From an uncultured Paracoccaceae bacterium (GTDB lineage: Bacteria > Pseudomonadota > Alphaproteobacteria > Rhodobacterales > Rhodobacteraceae): a stretch of DNA of 64,000 nt. Below, one piece after another: positions 9,405 through 18,954 of the stretch (within the stretch, counting starts at the first letter, position 1; every line of letters begins with the position of its first letter). A program made the position numbers and the translations under genes. The stretch lies in contig CANKYO010000007.1 in NCBI GenBank assembly GCA_947488175.1, forward strand, positions 186,001 through 250,000. The letters are read 5' to 3'. The notes under the pieces are model-generated. The model saw only the letters and a list, made by a program, of their open reading frames with translations, did not search any database and had not been told where the DNA came from.

Positions 9405-10631
9405 ATGCCAAAACCCATTCCCTCACTGATCATTGCATCAGGCCTTGCCCTTGCCGCCCAAGCCGCCACTGCCCAGGATTACAGCGCTCAATTCAGTGAG
9501 CTTGGCATCACCGGAACGGTGGCCGCACTGTCTGACATCGAAAACCCGACGCCGTCCGACCGCTTTGTCCTCGGCGGCGCACTGTTCCTGCAAGGGATCG
9601 AAGCCACATTTCAAGAACGCTACCGTGTCGGCCTGAACGACCTCGACATGGGTATTCCGGGGCTCAGCACCGAACTGAACTTCAACCCTAACCCCGATCC
9701 CTTCACACCAGGCGTGATCACCAACCTGTTCCAACAGATCGGGACAAGCATGGATCAGGCACAACAGGCACTCTCGCCCATCACGGACACTGACGACGTC
9801 GCGGTCACACTGGACCTCAACCAGATCTGGTTCGACATCAACGCCAACGGTATCCGCGATGAAAACGAGGATCTGCTGCCTGTCATGGTCCCGCTTTTCG
9901 TCAGCCGGTGGCAAGTGCAGGACACGCTCGACGCCTTTGCGGCCGCCGGTGGTGCGCCAACCGTGACTTTTGATACCTCGGACGCCGCGTGGCTCCAGGC
10001 CTATACCCACGTCTTCTCAGGCACGGCCGAAATGGTGATGGCATTCGACCCTACCGATATCATCGCCAAGGTCCAGACAAATGCCGCCACCATCGCAGAA
10101 TTGCGTAACGGCCCCGCGCCGATGATGTTCATGTCGCCACAGGACGAAGAACTGGCAGACCTGATCACAATCGTGCTTGGCGTGCTGGAACAGGAACCGG
10201 ACCCAACCCATACCCGTGCCGCGCTTGATGATTTTCGGGCGGTGATCAGCCATAATCTGGTCTTCTGGGAACGGGTTCGCGCCGAAACCGACAATAATAT
10301 GGAGTTCATCCCCAACGTTATGCAGGACAGCGCGCTCGGCTTGCTTTTTCCCGACAATATCGACAGCGCCTGGCAGGCCGTTCTGACCGAAGCGTCGATG
10401 GTGCTTGAAGGCGAGCTTTTGATCCCCCACTGGCGGACCGGCGACCAGGTTGGGATCAACCTCAACAAATGGCTGGAAAACCCATCTGCCCTTGATGTGA
10501 TTGGCGTGATCGCAGGCTCTGATCTGGCCCCCTACATGGAGCGCGGACCGCTGGCGACCGGCGATGCCATGACACAGTTCGACCGTGTCACAGGGGGTAA
10601 CTTTGCGCTATTCGCCTTCACTCTGAATTAG
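9405..10631 (+). CDS. Hypothetical exported protein with EF-hand-like loop
   Basis: A 408-residue protein read from the ATG at 9405, which has GGAG at 9395-9398; an ATG at 9393 is less well placed. The N-terminus has a signal peptide of about 24 residues ending AATAQ. The segment DINANGIRDENED near residue 148 resembles a calcium-binding EF-hand or dockerin-type loop. The rest is acidic and probably helical, with no enzyme motif that I recognise. It stands alone between the mdh terminator and a convergent glycosyltransferase gene, so it has its own promoter. Confidence 0.75.
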   Translation: MPKPIPSLIIASGLALAAQAATAQDYSAQFSELGITGTVAALSDIENPTPSDRFVLGGALFLQGIEATFQERYRVGLNDLDMGIPGLSTELNFNPNPDPFTPGVITNLFQQIGTSMDQAQQALSPITDTDDVAVTLDLNQIWFDINANGIRDENEDLLPVMVPLFVSRWQVQDTLDAFAAAGGAPTVTFDTSDAAWLQAYTHVFSGTAEMVMAFDPTDIIAKVQTNAATIAELRNGPAPMMFMSPQDEELADLITIVLGVLEQEPDPTHTRAALDDFRAVISHNLVFWERVRAETDNNMEFIPNVMQDSALGLLFPDNIDSAWQAVLTEASMVLEGELLIPHWRTGDQVGINLNKWLENPSALDVIGVIAGSDLAPYMERGPLATGDAMTQFDRVTGGNFALFAFTLN

Positions 10632-10667
10632 AGCGCCGAAACCAGCACCCGTTTAGCTGCTTTGAAG

Positions 10668-11678
10668 TCACGAAAATCCACGCCGGTGCAACAGCTCACC
10701 CCGTTCGGCCCATAGCCATGCGTCCAAAGCATCGGCCGACAGATCAGGCAATGCACCGGCAAAGCAGGTCCGCATCGCGTCCGCAGGGTCGAACCCTGCG
10801 CGCAACGCTAACCCGTGATTGTCCAAAGCATCCAGCAAAGCCACATCCGCGACCTTTAGCAGATCGTGCAACTCCAACGCGCCTTTGGGGTCCGCCAGAA
10901 CGCTTTCCATCTGCTGTTGTCGATGCGGCGGCGCAACCAGACCGTTATGAAAAGCGATCACCTTTGCCATCCTGACCAGCTTGTAGATCCAGTGCAGCGG
11001 AGTCAGCCCTTCAAAATGGAGTAACTCCAGCCCTTGCGCACGGGCCGAAATCAGCTCCGCCTCTGAACCCTGTCCTAGGCGCGGACGGTGGATGGAGATA
11101 TCGAGGCCCCGTCCGGACCGGCTGAACGCCTTGCCAATCGTGTGGCCGGTCAAACCGCGCAATGTCGGCCCGTTCCTGATCCCGAAAACCGCGCTGCCAT
11201 CGTTCATGTCAGAACTGAACGGGCGGCGGAACACACCGGAAAAGATGCTGTCGCTCTCGGCTCCGGCAACAAACATGCGTTCGGCCACCGGTACCGTTAG
11301 GCAATCGGTCTCGACCGCAGCGCCTGCAAGACAGTCGGCGACCGGTTGAGACGGCCACAGAAACTCATCAGCGTCGATATGCAGAATCCAATCGCTGCGT
11401 GTCTGTCCATAGGCCAGCGTGGCATTGCGGGCCTGCCGCACCTCTTGCTTGAAGGGACGACGGCGATCCAACTGCAGCCAATGGGCCTCATCACATCGCA
11501 CCACAACCACTTGTGGCAGCCCGGCCAACAGCGATATCGCCGGATCATCAGGCCGGTCAAAATATAAAAAAACTTCCGATGCGCCCAATGACAAATGCCA
11601 GGCCACAAACGCCTGCAACAGCGCTGGCGGCTCGTCCACGGTCGCGACCACGGACCATGTTGGGTCTGCTACACTCAT
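10668..11678 (-). CDS. Glycosyltransferase family 2-like protein
   Basis: A 336-residue protein. The start at 11678 gives MSVADPTWSVVATVDEPP with AGGCAGGGGCGG just upstream; a longer frame to 11783 would run through the suc operator and is rejected. WHLSLGASEVFLYFDRPDD and ILHIDADEFLWP match the glycosyltransferase 2-like group (Glyco_tranf_2_4 or GT92-like), with DADEF as the DxD-type metal site. This group usually adds sugars to cell-surface polysaccharide. The acceptor is unknown. It is divergent from sucC. Confidence 0.82.
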   Translation of the reverse strand: MSVADPTWSVVATVDEPPALLQAFVAWHLSLGASEVFLYFDRPDDPAISLLAGLPQVVVVRCDEAHWLQLDRRRPFKQEVRQARNATLAYGQTRSDWILHIDADEFLWPSQPVADCLAGAAVETDCLTVPVAERMFVAGAESDSIFSGVFRRPFSSDMNDGSAVFGIRNGPTLRGLTGHTIGKAFSRSGRGLDISIHRPRLGQGSEAELISARAQGLELLHFEGLTPLHWIYKLVRMAKVIAFHNGLVAPPHRQQQMESVLADPKGALELHDLLKVADVALLDALDNHGLALRAGFDPADAMRTCFAGALPDLSADALDAWLWAERGELLHRRGFS

Positions 11679-11750
11679 CCGCCCCTGCCTATCAGCTTTG
11701 CGAATCTCTTCAAACCTTCCAAAATCGGCGGCGAGACGCTCACAATCGAT

Positions 11751-11787
11751 ATTTGTGATCACACGATGAAAAAGTGTGATCACAAAT
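11751..11787 (+). promoter_or_regulatory. Paired GTGATCAC palindromes upstream of sucC (putative operator)
   Basis: ATTTGTGATCACAC at 11751-11764 and GTGTGATCACAAAT at 11774-11787 are perfect 14-bp inverted arms, each holding the self-complementary core GTGATCAC. The core centres, 11758.5 and 11779.5, are 21 bp apart, the same as in the sdh promoter region. The pair lies 97 bp upstream of the sucC start and 73 bp upstream of the divergent glycosyltransferase start, so it could act on either gene. Confidence 0.75.
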
Positions 11788-11883
11788 GTTCGAATATCCC
11801 GACTTCACGGATATTTGGGTTAGAATCCCTTGATTCCTTGTGCTCTAAGTGGATGAAACCGCAGCCATATTGGACCAGTCCTC

Positions 11884-13077
11884 ATGAACATCCACGAATA
11901 TCAGGCCAAAGCCCTTTTGCGCAGCTACGGGGCTCCCGTTTCCGATGGCCGCCCTGTCATGCGCGCGGAAGAAGCCAAGACCGCCGCAGGCGAACTCGAC
12001 GGCCCGCTTTGGGTGGTTAAGGCGCAAATCCACGCGGGCGGACGCGGCAAGGGCAAGTTCAAAGAGGCTGATGCCGGCGAGGCTGGCGGTGTCCGCCTCG
12101 CCAAATCGGTGGAAGAGGCCGCGCAGGAAGCCAAGAAAATGCTCGGCCGTACGCTGGTGACGCATCAGACCGGGCCAGCAGGCAAACAGGTCAACCGCAT
12201 CTATATCGAGGACGGATCAGGGATCGAAACCGAGATGTATCTCGCCCTGCTCGTCGATCGCCAGACGAGCCGCATTGGTTTCGTCTGCTCCACCGAAGGC
12301 GGGATGGATATCGAGGAAGTCGCGGCAAGCACCCCCGAAAAAATCCTGAACTTCACAGTTGATCCCGCCACCGGCTATCAGCCTTTCCACGGGCGCCGCG
12401 TCGCTTTTGCGCTGGGCCTCACCGGCAATCAGGTCAAGCAATGCGTCAAACTGATGGGCCAGCTTTACACAGCCTTTGTCGAAAAAGACATGGAGATGCT
12501 GGAAATCAACCCGCTGATCGTGACCGACAAGGGCGACCTGAAGGTGCTGGACGCCAAGGTCGCTTTCGACGGCAACGCCGTCTACCGCCACGCCGATGTG
12601 GCAGCCCTGCGGGATGAGACGGAAGAGGACCCCAAGGAACTTGCCGCCTCGAAATTCGACCTGAACTACATCGCGCTTGACGGCGAAATCGGCTGCATGG
12701 TCAACGGCGCAGGCCTTGCCATGGCGACGATGGACATCATCAAGCTCTACGGGGCCGAACCCGCCAACTTCCTCGACGTAGGCGGCGGGGCCACCAAGGA
12801 AAAGGTGACCGAGGCGTTCAAGATTATCACCTCCGATCCCAACGTCAAAGGCATCCTTGTCAACATCTTCGGCGGCATCATGCGCTGCGACGTCATCGCC
12901 GAAGGCGTCGTCGCCGCGGTGAAAGAGGTCGGCCTGCAGGTCCCCCTCGTCGTGCGTCTTGAAGGGACCAATGTGCAACAAGGCAAGGACATCATCAACA
13001 ATTCCGACGTGGACGTGATCGCGGCGGATGATTTGAAGGATGGCGCGCAGAAGATTGTGAAGGCGGTCAAGGGGTGA
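11884..13077 (+). CDS. sucC: Succinyl-CoA synthetase beta subunit (ADP-forming)
   Basis: A 397-residue subunit that with SucD converts succinyl-CoA to succinate with nucleotide triphosphate formation. The N-terminus [12 protein letters not shown] is diagnostic. An ATP-grasp domain spans about residues 1-240 and the C-terminal CoA-ligase domain contains [12 protein letters not shown] near 335. It is the first gene of the suc cluster, under the paired palindromes. In most relatives sucD follows within a few bases; here 1.3 kb with two lipoprotein genes intervenes. Confidence 0.97.
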   Translation: MNIHEYQAKALLRSYGAPVSDGRPVMRAEEAKTAAGELDGPLWVVKAQIHAGGRGKGKFKEADAGEAGGVRLAKSVEEAAQEAKKMLGRTLVTHQTGPAGKQVNRIYIEDGSGIETEMYLALLVDRQTSRIGFVCSTEGGMDIEEVAASTPEKILNFTVDPATGYQPFHGRRVAFALGLTGNQVKQCVKLMGQLYTAFVEKDMEMLEINPLIVTDKGDLKVLDAKVAFDGNAVYRHADVAALRDETEEDPKELAASKFDLNYIALDGEIGCMVNGAGLAMATMDIIKLYGAEPANFLDVGGGATKEKVTEAFKIITSDPNVKGILVNIFGGIMRCDVIAEGVVAAVKEVGLQVPLVVRLEGTNVQQGKDIINNSDVDVIAADDLKDGAQKIVKAVKG

Positions 13078-13084
13078 GGACCGG

Positions 13085-13148
13085 TTTCGCGCAGCGAATG
13101 AACGCTCCGGGGGAGCGTTCAAGGTCCGAACGGGCGGAGCCCCGGAGA
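13085..13148. repeat. GC-rich palindromic element after sucC
   Basis: Directly after the sucC stop is a GC-rich stretch (TTCGCGCAGCGAATGAACGC..., ending in CGGAGCCCCGGAGA) with an inner perfect inverted repeat GAACGCTCC / GGAGCGTTC. It resembles dispersed intergenic palindromes that I associate with Roseobacter genomes, but I see no second copy in this window. If the downstream gene starts at 13098, the element encodes its first residues. Confidence 0.45.
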
Positions 13149-13703
13149 GTGCTTAACTTTGCTTGTGCGGCATTGATCGGTTCCGTTCTTTTATCGTCTT
13201 GCACCGTAACCCGATCCGACCCAACCGCATTGCCTAGCGCTTCATCAAACACGCGAAGCGCAGTTAGCCCGTCTCGCGCATTCGATATGTTTGAGTCGAT
13301 TTGCCTTCAAACCGGTCCTCGATATGCTGCAGCCGAACGCGTCGCAGCAAACCAAGGTATATCGGACCTAGCCTCAAACAACGGATTAGATGGAATTGAG
13401 CGCTACGTGTCTCCCACAGAGATCGTGGCGTTGGAGCTATACCGCCAGCGAGTGGAAAGCCGACTGCAAGTCTGCAAAGTCACTTTTGCGGCACCGGATG
13501 CACAAAAGGATAAGATCGCAGCCGCTTTCGAACAGAGATTTTATCTCGATTTGACAAGCAACCCCGTGGAACCAGCTCAAGTCGGTTTTGGAATACCCTT
13601 TGGCGAGGATTTTGTGGTTAGCGCAACTGACTCGCGGCTCCCGCCGAACCTCCTCACGCTAGAAGCACAGTCCTACCATTTCTTAAGTGGTGAAGAGAGC
13701 TAA
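13098..13703 (+). CDS. Hypothetical lipoprotein inserted between sucC and sucD
   Basis: A protein of about 201 residues with an N-terminal hydrophobic stretch and a lipobox LLSSC, predicting a lipoprotein. The start is uncertain: the frame is open back to 13074, there is an ATG at 13098 inside a palindromic element, and a GTG at 13149 with GGAG about 9 bases upstream may be the true start. The mature part has the segment [20 protein letters not shown], which distantly resembles ICIENYPDMLAVRTEMRRSN in the next gene, so the two may be related. Function is unknown. The base composition is more AT-rich than sucC and sucD. Confidence 0.65.
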   Translation: MNAPGERSRSERAEPRRVLNFACAALIGSVLLSSCTVTRSDPTALPSASSNTRSAVSPSRAFDMFESICLQTGPRYAAAERVAANQGISDLASNNGLDGIERYVSPTEIVALELYRQRVESRLQVCKVTFAAPDAQKDKIAAAFEQRFYLDLTSNPVEPAQVGFGIPFGEDFVVSATDSRLPPNLLTLEAQSYHFLSGEES

Positions 13704-13706
13704 CCA

Positions 13707-13754
13707 ATGGCAATCCTCTTAAACTAAAACACCAAAGTCATCTGCCCGCGCCTC
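13707..13754 (+). pseudogene. Duplicated, decayed 5' end of sucD
   Basis: Forty-eight bases matching the first 48 bases of sucD (14392-14439) with six differences, about 88 percent identity. It begins ATGGCAATCCTC like sucD's ATGGCCATTCTC but has TAA at codon 7, where sucD has GAA. The similarity stops after the CTC at codon 16. It is best explained as a scar left when the following lipoprotein gene became inserted between sucC and sucD. Confidence 0.82.
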
Positions 13755-13784
13755 GGCAGACAATCCTGAAAGTCTCTTCAAAAA

Positions 13785-14378
13785 ATGAAATTTACCTACC
13801 CACGATCTGTCTTTCTCGTTCTCGCCTGCGTCGGCCTCATTTCGGCCTGTGATGAGACGACGAGTTCAGGTATTGCCGAAACAAACGTCGGGACCAGCAG
13901 CACATCGGCAACAAGTATTCAAAACCCGCTTGATCGAAGCGGCAATCGCAAGCTGCTGCAAGCGATGGATATATGTATCGAAAATTATCCTGATATGCTG
14001 GCTGTCCGCACAGAAATGCGGCGTTCTAACTTTGCGACTGAGGGTCGTTTTGGCGACAATGAGTTCTTTTCTGCGTTCAATCGCAACATCGTCGTGCTCG
14101 CGAGCACCGGGACCGAAAAACCAACCTGCGGCTTCGGTCGTAACACCGTGCGGGACGATGAAGCCGTTTTGCTGGCCAGCGCTCTGGTGGCCGCCAAATT
14201 CGGCGACACGCCACTGGTGGCCGACTTCTCCGACGAGCCCCGCTTTCTTGCGGGCTGGTTGATCGAAACCGACGCAGGCGAACAGTTCACCCTGACCGTC
14301 ACACGCCAACTCAATATCTCAAGCATCTTCCGCGGATCACTGTTCATCCTGCAGGAATATGACGAATCCGAAACATAG
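13785..14378 (+). CDS. Hypothetical lipoprotein between sucC and sucD
   Basis: A 197-residue protein with the N-terminus MKFTYPRSVFLVLACVGL and lipobox LISAC, so it is probably a lipoprotein. The mature part carries two further cysteines, CIENYP near residue 64 and TCGFGRN near 113. I do not recognise a family. It is flanked on the left by the decayed sucD start and on the right by the true sucD 13 bp away, so it is cotranscribed with the suc genes. Confidence 0.72.
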   Translation: MKFTYPRSVFLVLACVGLISACDETTSSGIAETNVGTSSTSATSIQNPLDRSGNRKLLQAMDICIENYPDMLAVRTEMRRSNFATEGRFGDNEFFSAFNRNIVVLASTGTEKPTCGFGRNTVRDDEAVLLASALVAAKFGDTPLVADFSDEPRFLAGWLIETDAGEQFTLTVTRQLNISSIFRGSLFILQEYDESET

Positions 14379-14391
14379 AAAGTAGAAGCGC

Positions 14392-15276
14392 ATGGCCATT
14401 CTCGTAAACGAAAACACCAAAGTCATCTGCCAGGGCCTCACCGGCTCGCAGGGCACGTTCCACTCTGAACAGGCTATCGCCTATGGCACCAAGATGGTCG
14501 GCGGCGTGACCCCCGGCAAGGGCGGTACGACCCATCTGGACCTGCCCGTCTACAACTCGGTGCACGAGGCGAAGGCGAAGACCGAGGCGAACGCCTCCGT
14601 CATCTACGTCCCCCCACCCTTCGCGGCGGACAGTATCCTCGAAGCGATTGATGCCGAGATGGAGCTGATCATCTGCATCACCGAAGGTATCCCGGTCCTC
14701 GACATGATGCGGGTCAAGCGGGCGCTGGAAGGCTCCGCGTCGCGCCTGATCGGCCCCAACTGCCCGGGCATCATCACGCCCGACGCCTGCAAGATCGGCA
14801 TCATGCCCGGCCATATCCACAAGCGCGGGTCGGTCGGCGTTGTGTCCCGTTCCGGCACGCTGACCTACGAGGCGGTCAAGCAGACCTCTGACAGCGGCCT
14901 TGGCCAGTCCACCGCCGTCGGCATCGGCGGCGACCCGATCAAGGGGACCGAACATATTGACGTGCTCGACATGTTCCTCGACGACGACGAAACCCAGTCG
15001 ATCATCATGATCGGTGAGATCGGGGGCACCGCCGAAGAAGAAGCCGCCGAATTCCTCGCCGAGCAGAAAAAGAAAGGCCGCTGGAAGCCCGTCGCCGGTT
15101 TCATCGCCGGTCGCACCGCCCCTCCCGGTCGCCGCATGGGCCACGCCGGTGCCATCGTGGCAGGCGGCAAAGGCGACGCCGAGAGCAAGATCGAAGCGAT
15201 GAAATCCGCCGGGATTGTGGTGGCCGACAGCCCCGCGACGCTGGGCGAGGCTGTACTTGAGGCGATTGGCAATTAA
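14392..15276 (+). CDS. sucD: Succinyl-CoA synthetase alpha subunit
   Basis: A 294-residue subunit that binds CoA and carries the phosphohistidine. TGSQGTFH near residue 17 is the CoA-binding Rossmann loop, GPNCPGII at 121-128 and GHAGAI at 250-255 are family signatures, and H251 is the phosphorylated histidine. It partners sucC 1.3 kb upstream. Its stop codon TAA overlaps the ATG of the next, unknown gene (TAATG). Confidence 0.97.
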   Translation: MAILVNENTKVICQGLTGSQGTFHSEQAIAYGTKMVGGVTPGKGGTTHLDLPVYNSVHEAKAKTEANASVIYVPPPFAADSILEAIDAEMELIICITEGIPVLDMMRVKRALEGSASRLIGPNCPGIITPDACKIGIMPGHIHKRGSVGVVSRSGTLTYEAVKQTSDSGLGQSTAVGIGGDPIKGTEHIDVLDMFLDDDETQSIIMIGEIGGTAEEEAAEFLAEQKKKGRWKPVAGFIAGRTAPPGRRMGHAGAIVAGGKGDAESKIEAMKSAGIVVADSPATLGEAVLEAIGN

Positions 15277-15983
15277 TGAACCCCGGGCGCCACAATATCC
15301 ACAATACCCATTGGGGGAACCGGCGTGAGGCCCTCGCCAGCCGCCTGTTCTTCGTGCCGATGCCGGCGCTGGGGCTAATCGTGGCTGCGGCCCAACTGGG
15401 GGCCGAAGGAGTAGCGGAGACCGAACTAGAGCCTATCAAAGCGGCCCTAGAGCTTTGCCTAGACGTCCCTGAAGACCGGGAGCAATTCGATCTCTTGATC
15501 ACCCGTGCGGGATGGGTCAGGCATCCCGATGCCCCGATGGAAACAGTGCTATCTCAGGTTCTTGCGAGCCAGTGGGATAGTGCGCTCGATCCGCTCAATT
15601 TGATAGGAGGGGCGGTTATGCTGGCGGCACAAACCATCGATTACTACGAGCTTGATGGACCTCCGCCCGGCTATCGCCTGAACGGGCACTCCATAGCCAT
15701 CATCAATATTGATCGCGTCCGCGAATCCAACCCGCGCTGCTATCTAGCAGGACCGCCGGGTCTGGAAGACGCAATACTTGGATATTTTGACCTCCCAAGA
15801 TCAAAGACGGACTTGGGTCGGCGCAGCCTTAAATGGCTCGCTTTCGGGACACGTCGCGAGCTGGATGTCTGGGAGGTTGAGGCGCTTGAATCAGCCCTTG
15901 CGACACTCCCAACTGAGGTCAATGAGCTGCCTTATTTCCACGTCAAACCCACGAATCTACGCATTTCACGACCGCTTGAGTAG
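15276..15983 (+). CDS. Hypothetical protein between sucD and sucA
   Basis: A 235-residue, probably soluble protein with no signal peptide. Its ATG shares one base with the sucD stop (TAATG), so translation by reinitiation is likely. It contains a hydrophobic segment at about 24-42 and a C-terminal region LKWLAFGTRRELDVWEVEALE. I do not recognise a family. It ends 13 bp before sucA and must be cotranscribed with it. Codon use looks more relaxed than in the flanking TCA genes. Confidence 0.6.
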   Translation: MNPGRHNIHNTHWGNRREALASRLFFVPMPALGLIVAAAQLGAEGVAETELEPIKAALELCLDVPEDREQFDLLITRAGWVRHPDAPMETVLSQVLASQWDSALDPLNLIGGAVMLAAQTIDYYELDGPPPGYRLNGHSIAIINIDRVRESNPRCYLAGPPGLEDAILGYFDLPRSKTDLGRRSLKWLAFGTRRELDVWEVEALESALATLPTEVNELPYFHVKPTNLRISRPLE

Positions 15984-15996
15984 GAGTCGAGTTCCA

Positions 15997-18954
15997 ATGA
16001 CCGAACAGCCAACTAACGACGTCTTCCATGCCTCCAGCTTCCTGCAGGGGCACAATGCTGAATATGTCGAACAGCTCTATGCCCGCTACGCCGACAACCC
16101 GGGTGCAGTCGATGAGCAATGGCAAGCATTCTTCCGCTCGCTCGGTGACGCCCCCGCCGACGCCAAGGCCGAGGCTACCGGCCCAAGCTGGGCGCGCACC
16201 GACTGGCCCCCTGCCCCTGCCGATGACCTAACTGCCGCTCTTGACGGCCAATGGCCCGCCGAACCCGAGGCGGCGGGGAAAAAGATCAAGGACAAGGCCG
16301 CAGAAAAGGGCGTTGACCTTTCTCAAGAGCAGGTGCGCGCCGCCGTGCTCGACTCCATCCGCGCCCTGATGATCATCCGCGCCTATCGCATCCGGGGGCA
16401 CCTGATCGCCGATCTTGACCCGCTGGACATGCGTGAAAACACCCCGCATCCCGAACTTGACCCGGCCTCCTACGGCTTCACCGCAGCCGACATGGACCGC
16501 CCGATCTTTATCGACAATGTCCTCGGCCTCGAAATGGCGACGATGAACGAGATTATCGCCATCGTGCAACGCACTTATTGCGGCACCTTCGCCCTGCAAT
16601 ACATGCATATCTCCAACCCCGAAGAGGCCGGTTGGCTGAAAGAGCGGATCGAAGGCTACGGTAAGGAAATCGCTTTCACCAAGAACGGACGCAAGGCGAT
16701 CCTCAACAGCCTTGTCGAGGCCGAGGGTTTCGAAAAATTCCTGCATGTCAAATACATGGGCACGAAACGGTTCGGTCTGGATGGCGGCGAAAGCCTGATC
16801 CCCGCAATGGAACAGATCATCAAGCGCGGCGGGCAGCTGGGGCTGGAGGATATCGTCATCGGCATGCCTCACCGGGGGCGGTTGTCGGTGCTGGCGAACG
16901 TGATGGAAAAGCCGTACCGCGCTATCTTCAACGAATTTCAGGGCGGCAGCTTCAAGCCCGAAGATGTCGACGGCTCGGGCGACGTGAAATACCACCTTGG
17001 CGCCTCCTCCGACCGCACATTCGACGACAACACCGTGCACCTGTCGCTCACCGCAAACCCCTCACACCTTGAGGCCGTGAACCCCGTTGTTCTGGGCAAG
17101 GTCCGCGCCAAGCAAGACCAGTTGAATGACGAGGACCGGACCAAGGTCATGGCGATCCTGCTACATGGCGATGCGGCTTTTGCAGGTCAGGGTGTGGTCG
17201 CCGAAGGGTTCGGCCTTTCCGGCCTGCGCGGTCACAAGACCGGCGGCACCATGCATATCGTGGTCAATAACCAGATCGGGTTTACGACGGCGCCACATTT
17301 TTCGCGTTCATCACCCTACCCGACTGACATCGCCCTGATGGTCGAGGCGCCGATTTTCCACGTCAATGGCGACGATCCAGAGGCGGTCGTGCATGCCGCC
17401 CGCGTGGCAACTGAATTCCGCCAGAAATTCCACAAGGACGTTGTACTGGATATCATCTGCTACCGCCGGTTTGGGCATAACGAAGGCGATGAGCCAATGT
17501 TCACCAACCCGTTGATGTACAAGAAGATCAAGAAACAGAAGACAACGCTGACGTTGTACACCGAACGGCTGGTCAAAGACGGGCTGATCCCCGAAGGCGA
17601 GATCGAGGATATGAAGGCCGCGTTCCAAGCACATCTGAACGAAGAATTCGAGGCCGGCAAATCCTACAAACCGAACAAGGCCGACTGGCTCGATGGCAAA
17701 TGGTCCCATCTCGACCGCAAGGAAGAGGATTATCAGCGCGGCGCCACTGCCATCGAAGAAAAGACCTTTGATGAGGTGGGCAAGGCGCTTAGCAAAGCGC
17801 CTGACAACTTCCCGCTGCACAAAACCGTCGCCCGTCTGCTCGATGCCAAGGCCAAGATGTTCGAAACCGGTGATGGGATCGACTGGGCCACGGGCGAGGC
17901 GCTGGCCTTCGGCTCGCTCCTGACCGAAGGGTACCCGGTGCGGCTTGCCGGGCAGGATTCGGCCCGCGGCACGTTCAGCCAACGGCATTCAGGACTTGTG
18001 AACCAGGAAACCGAAGAACGGTATTACCCGCTCAACAATATCCGCGAAGGCCAGGCGCATTACGAGGTCATCGACTCGATGCTCTCGGAATACGCGGTGC
18101 TTGGTTTCGAATATGGCTACTCCCTCGCCGAACCCAACGCGCTGACCCTGTGGGAGGCGCAGTTTGGCGATTTCGCCAATGGCGCGCAGATCATGTTCGA
18201 TCAGTTCATTTCGTCGGGCGAAAGCAAATGGCTGCGCATGTCCGGCCTCGTCTGCCTGCTGCCGCACGGCTACGAAGGGCAAGGTCCGGAACACTCTTCG
18301 GCCCGCCTGGAAAGATTCCTGACCATGTGCGGCGGCGATAACTGGATCGTGGCCAATTGCACGACACCGGCCAACTATTTCCACCTGTTGCGTCGTCAGT
18401 TGCACCGAACATTCCGCAAGCCGCTCATCCTGATGACACCCAAATCACTGCTGCGGCACAAGCTGGCGGTGTCGAAGAAAGAAGAATTCACGACCGGGTC
18501 TTCTTTCCACCGGGTCCTATGGGACGACGCCCAGCACGGTAACTCCGACACCAAACTGGTGGCCGATAGCAAGATCAAGCGGGTCATCATGTGCTCGGGC
18601 AAAGTCTATTTCGACCTGCTGGAAGAACGGGACAAGCGCGGGATCAAGGATATCTACATCCTGCGGTTCGAACAGTTCTACCCGTTCCCCGCCCAATCAG
18701 CGGTCAATGAACTCGAACGATTCAAGAATGCCGAAATGATCTGGTGCCAGGAAGAGCCCAAGAATCAGGGGGCCTGGTCGTTCATGGAACCAAATCTTGA
18801 GTGGGTCCTGACCCGGATCGGCGCAAAGCATACGCGCCCTGTCTATGCAGGCCGCGCCGCTGCGGCGTCGCCCGCCACCGGGCTCGCCAGCCAGCACAAA
18901 GCACAACAAGAGGCGCTCGTGAACGACGCCCTGACCATCGAAGGAAACAAGTAA
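15997..18954 (+). CDS. sucA: 2-oxoglutarate dehydrogenase E1 component
   Basis: A 985-residue thiamine diphosphate-dependent enzyme that decarboxylates 2-oxoglutarate and passes the succinyl group to SucB. The ATG at 15997 has TAGGAG nearby and starts [20 protein letters not shown], the usual N-terminal region that binds E2. [14 protein letters not shown] lies in the cofactor domain and HNEGDEP follows. The 2.9-kb length is normal. An in-frame extension to 15778 overlaps the preceding gene and is not conserved-looking. It overlaps sucB by one base (TAATG). Confidence 0.97.
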   Translation: MTEQPTNDVFHASSFLQGHNAEYVEQLYARYADNPGAVDEQWQAFFRSLGDAPADAKAEATGPSWARTDWPPAPADDLTAALDGQWPAEPEAAGKKIKDKAAEKGVDLSQEQVRAAVLDSIRALMIIRAYRIRGHLIADLDPLDMRENTPHPELDPASYGFTAADMDRPIFIDNVLGLEMATMNEIIAIVQRTYCGTFALQYMHISNPEEAGWLKERIEGYGKEIAFTKNGRKAILNSLVEAEGFEKFLHVKYMGTKRFGLDGGESLIPAMEQIIKRGGQLGLEDIVIGMPHRGRLSVLANVMEKPYRAIFNEFQGGSFKPEDVDGSGDVKYHLGASSDRTFDDNTVHLSLTANPSHLEAVNPVVLGKVRAKQDQLNDEDRTKVMAILLHGDAAFAGQGVVAEGFGLSGLRGHKTGGTMHIVVNNQIGFTTAPHFSRSSPYPTDIALMVEAPIFHVNGDDPEAVVHAARVATEFRQKFHKDVVLDIICYRRFGHNEGDEPMFTNPLMYKKIKKQKTTLTLYTERLVKDGLIPEGEIEDMKAAFQAHLNEEFEAGKSYKPNKADWLDGKWSHLDRKEEDYQRGATAIEEKTFDEVGKALSKAPDNFPLHKTVARLLDAKAKMFETGDGIDWATGEALAFGSLLTEGYPVRLAGQDSARGTFSQRHSGLVNQETEERYYPLNNIREGQAHYEVIDSMLSEYAVLGFEYGYSLAEPNALTLWEAQFGDFANGAQIMFDQFISSGESKWLRMSGLVCLLPHGYEGQGPEHSSARLERFLTMCGGDNWIVANCTTPANYFHLLRRQLHRTFRKPLILMTPKSLLRHKLAVSKKEEFTTGSSFHRVLWDDAQHGNSDTKLVADSKIKRVIMCSGKVYFDLLEERDKRGIKDIYILRFEQFYPFPAQSAVNELERFKNAEMIWCQEEPKNQGAWSFMEPNLEWVLTRIGAKHTRPVYAGRAAAASPATGLASQHKAQQEALVNDALTIEGNK

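Noticed and set aside
12217..13122. Long minus-strand ORF opposite sucC
   Set aside because: Shadow of conserved sucC codons; the translation is His/Asp-rich without a domain.
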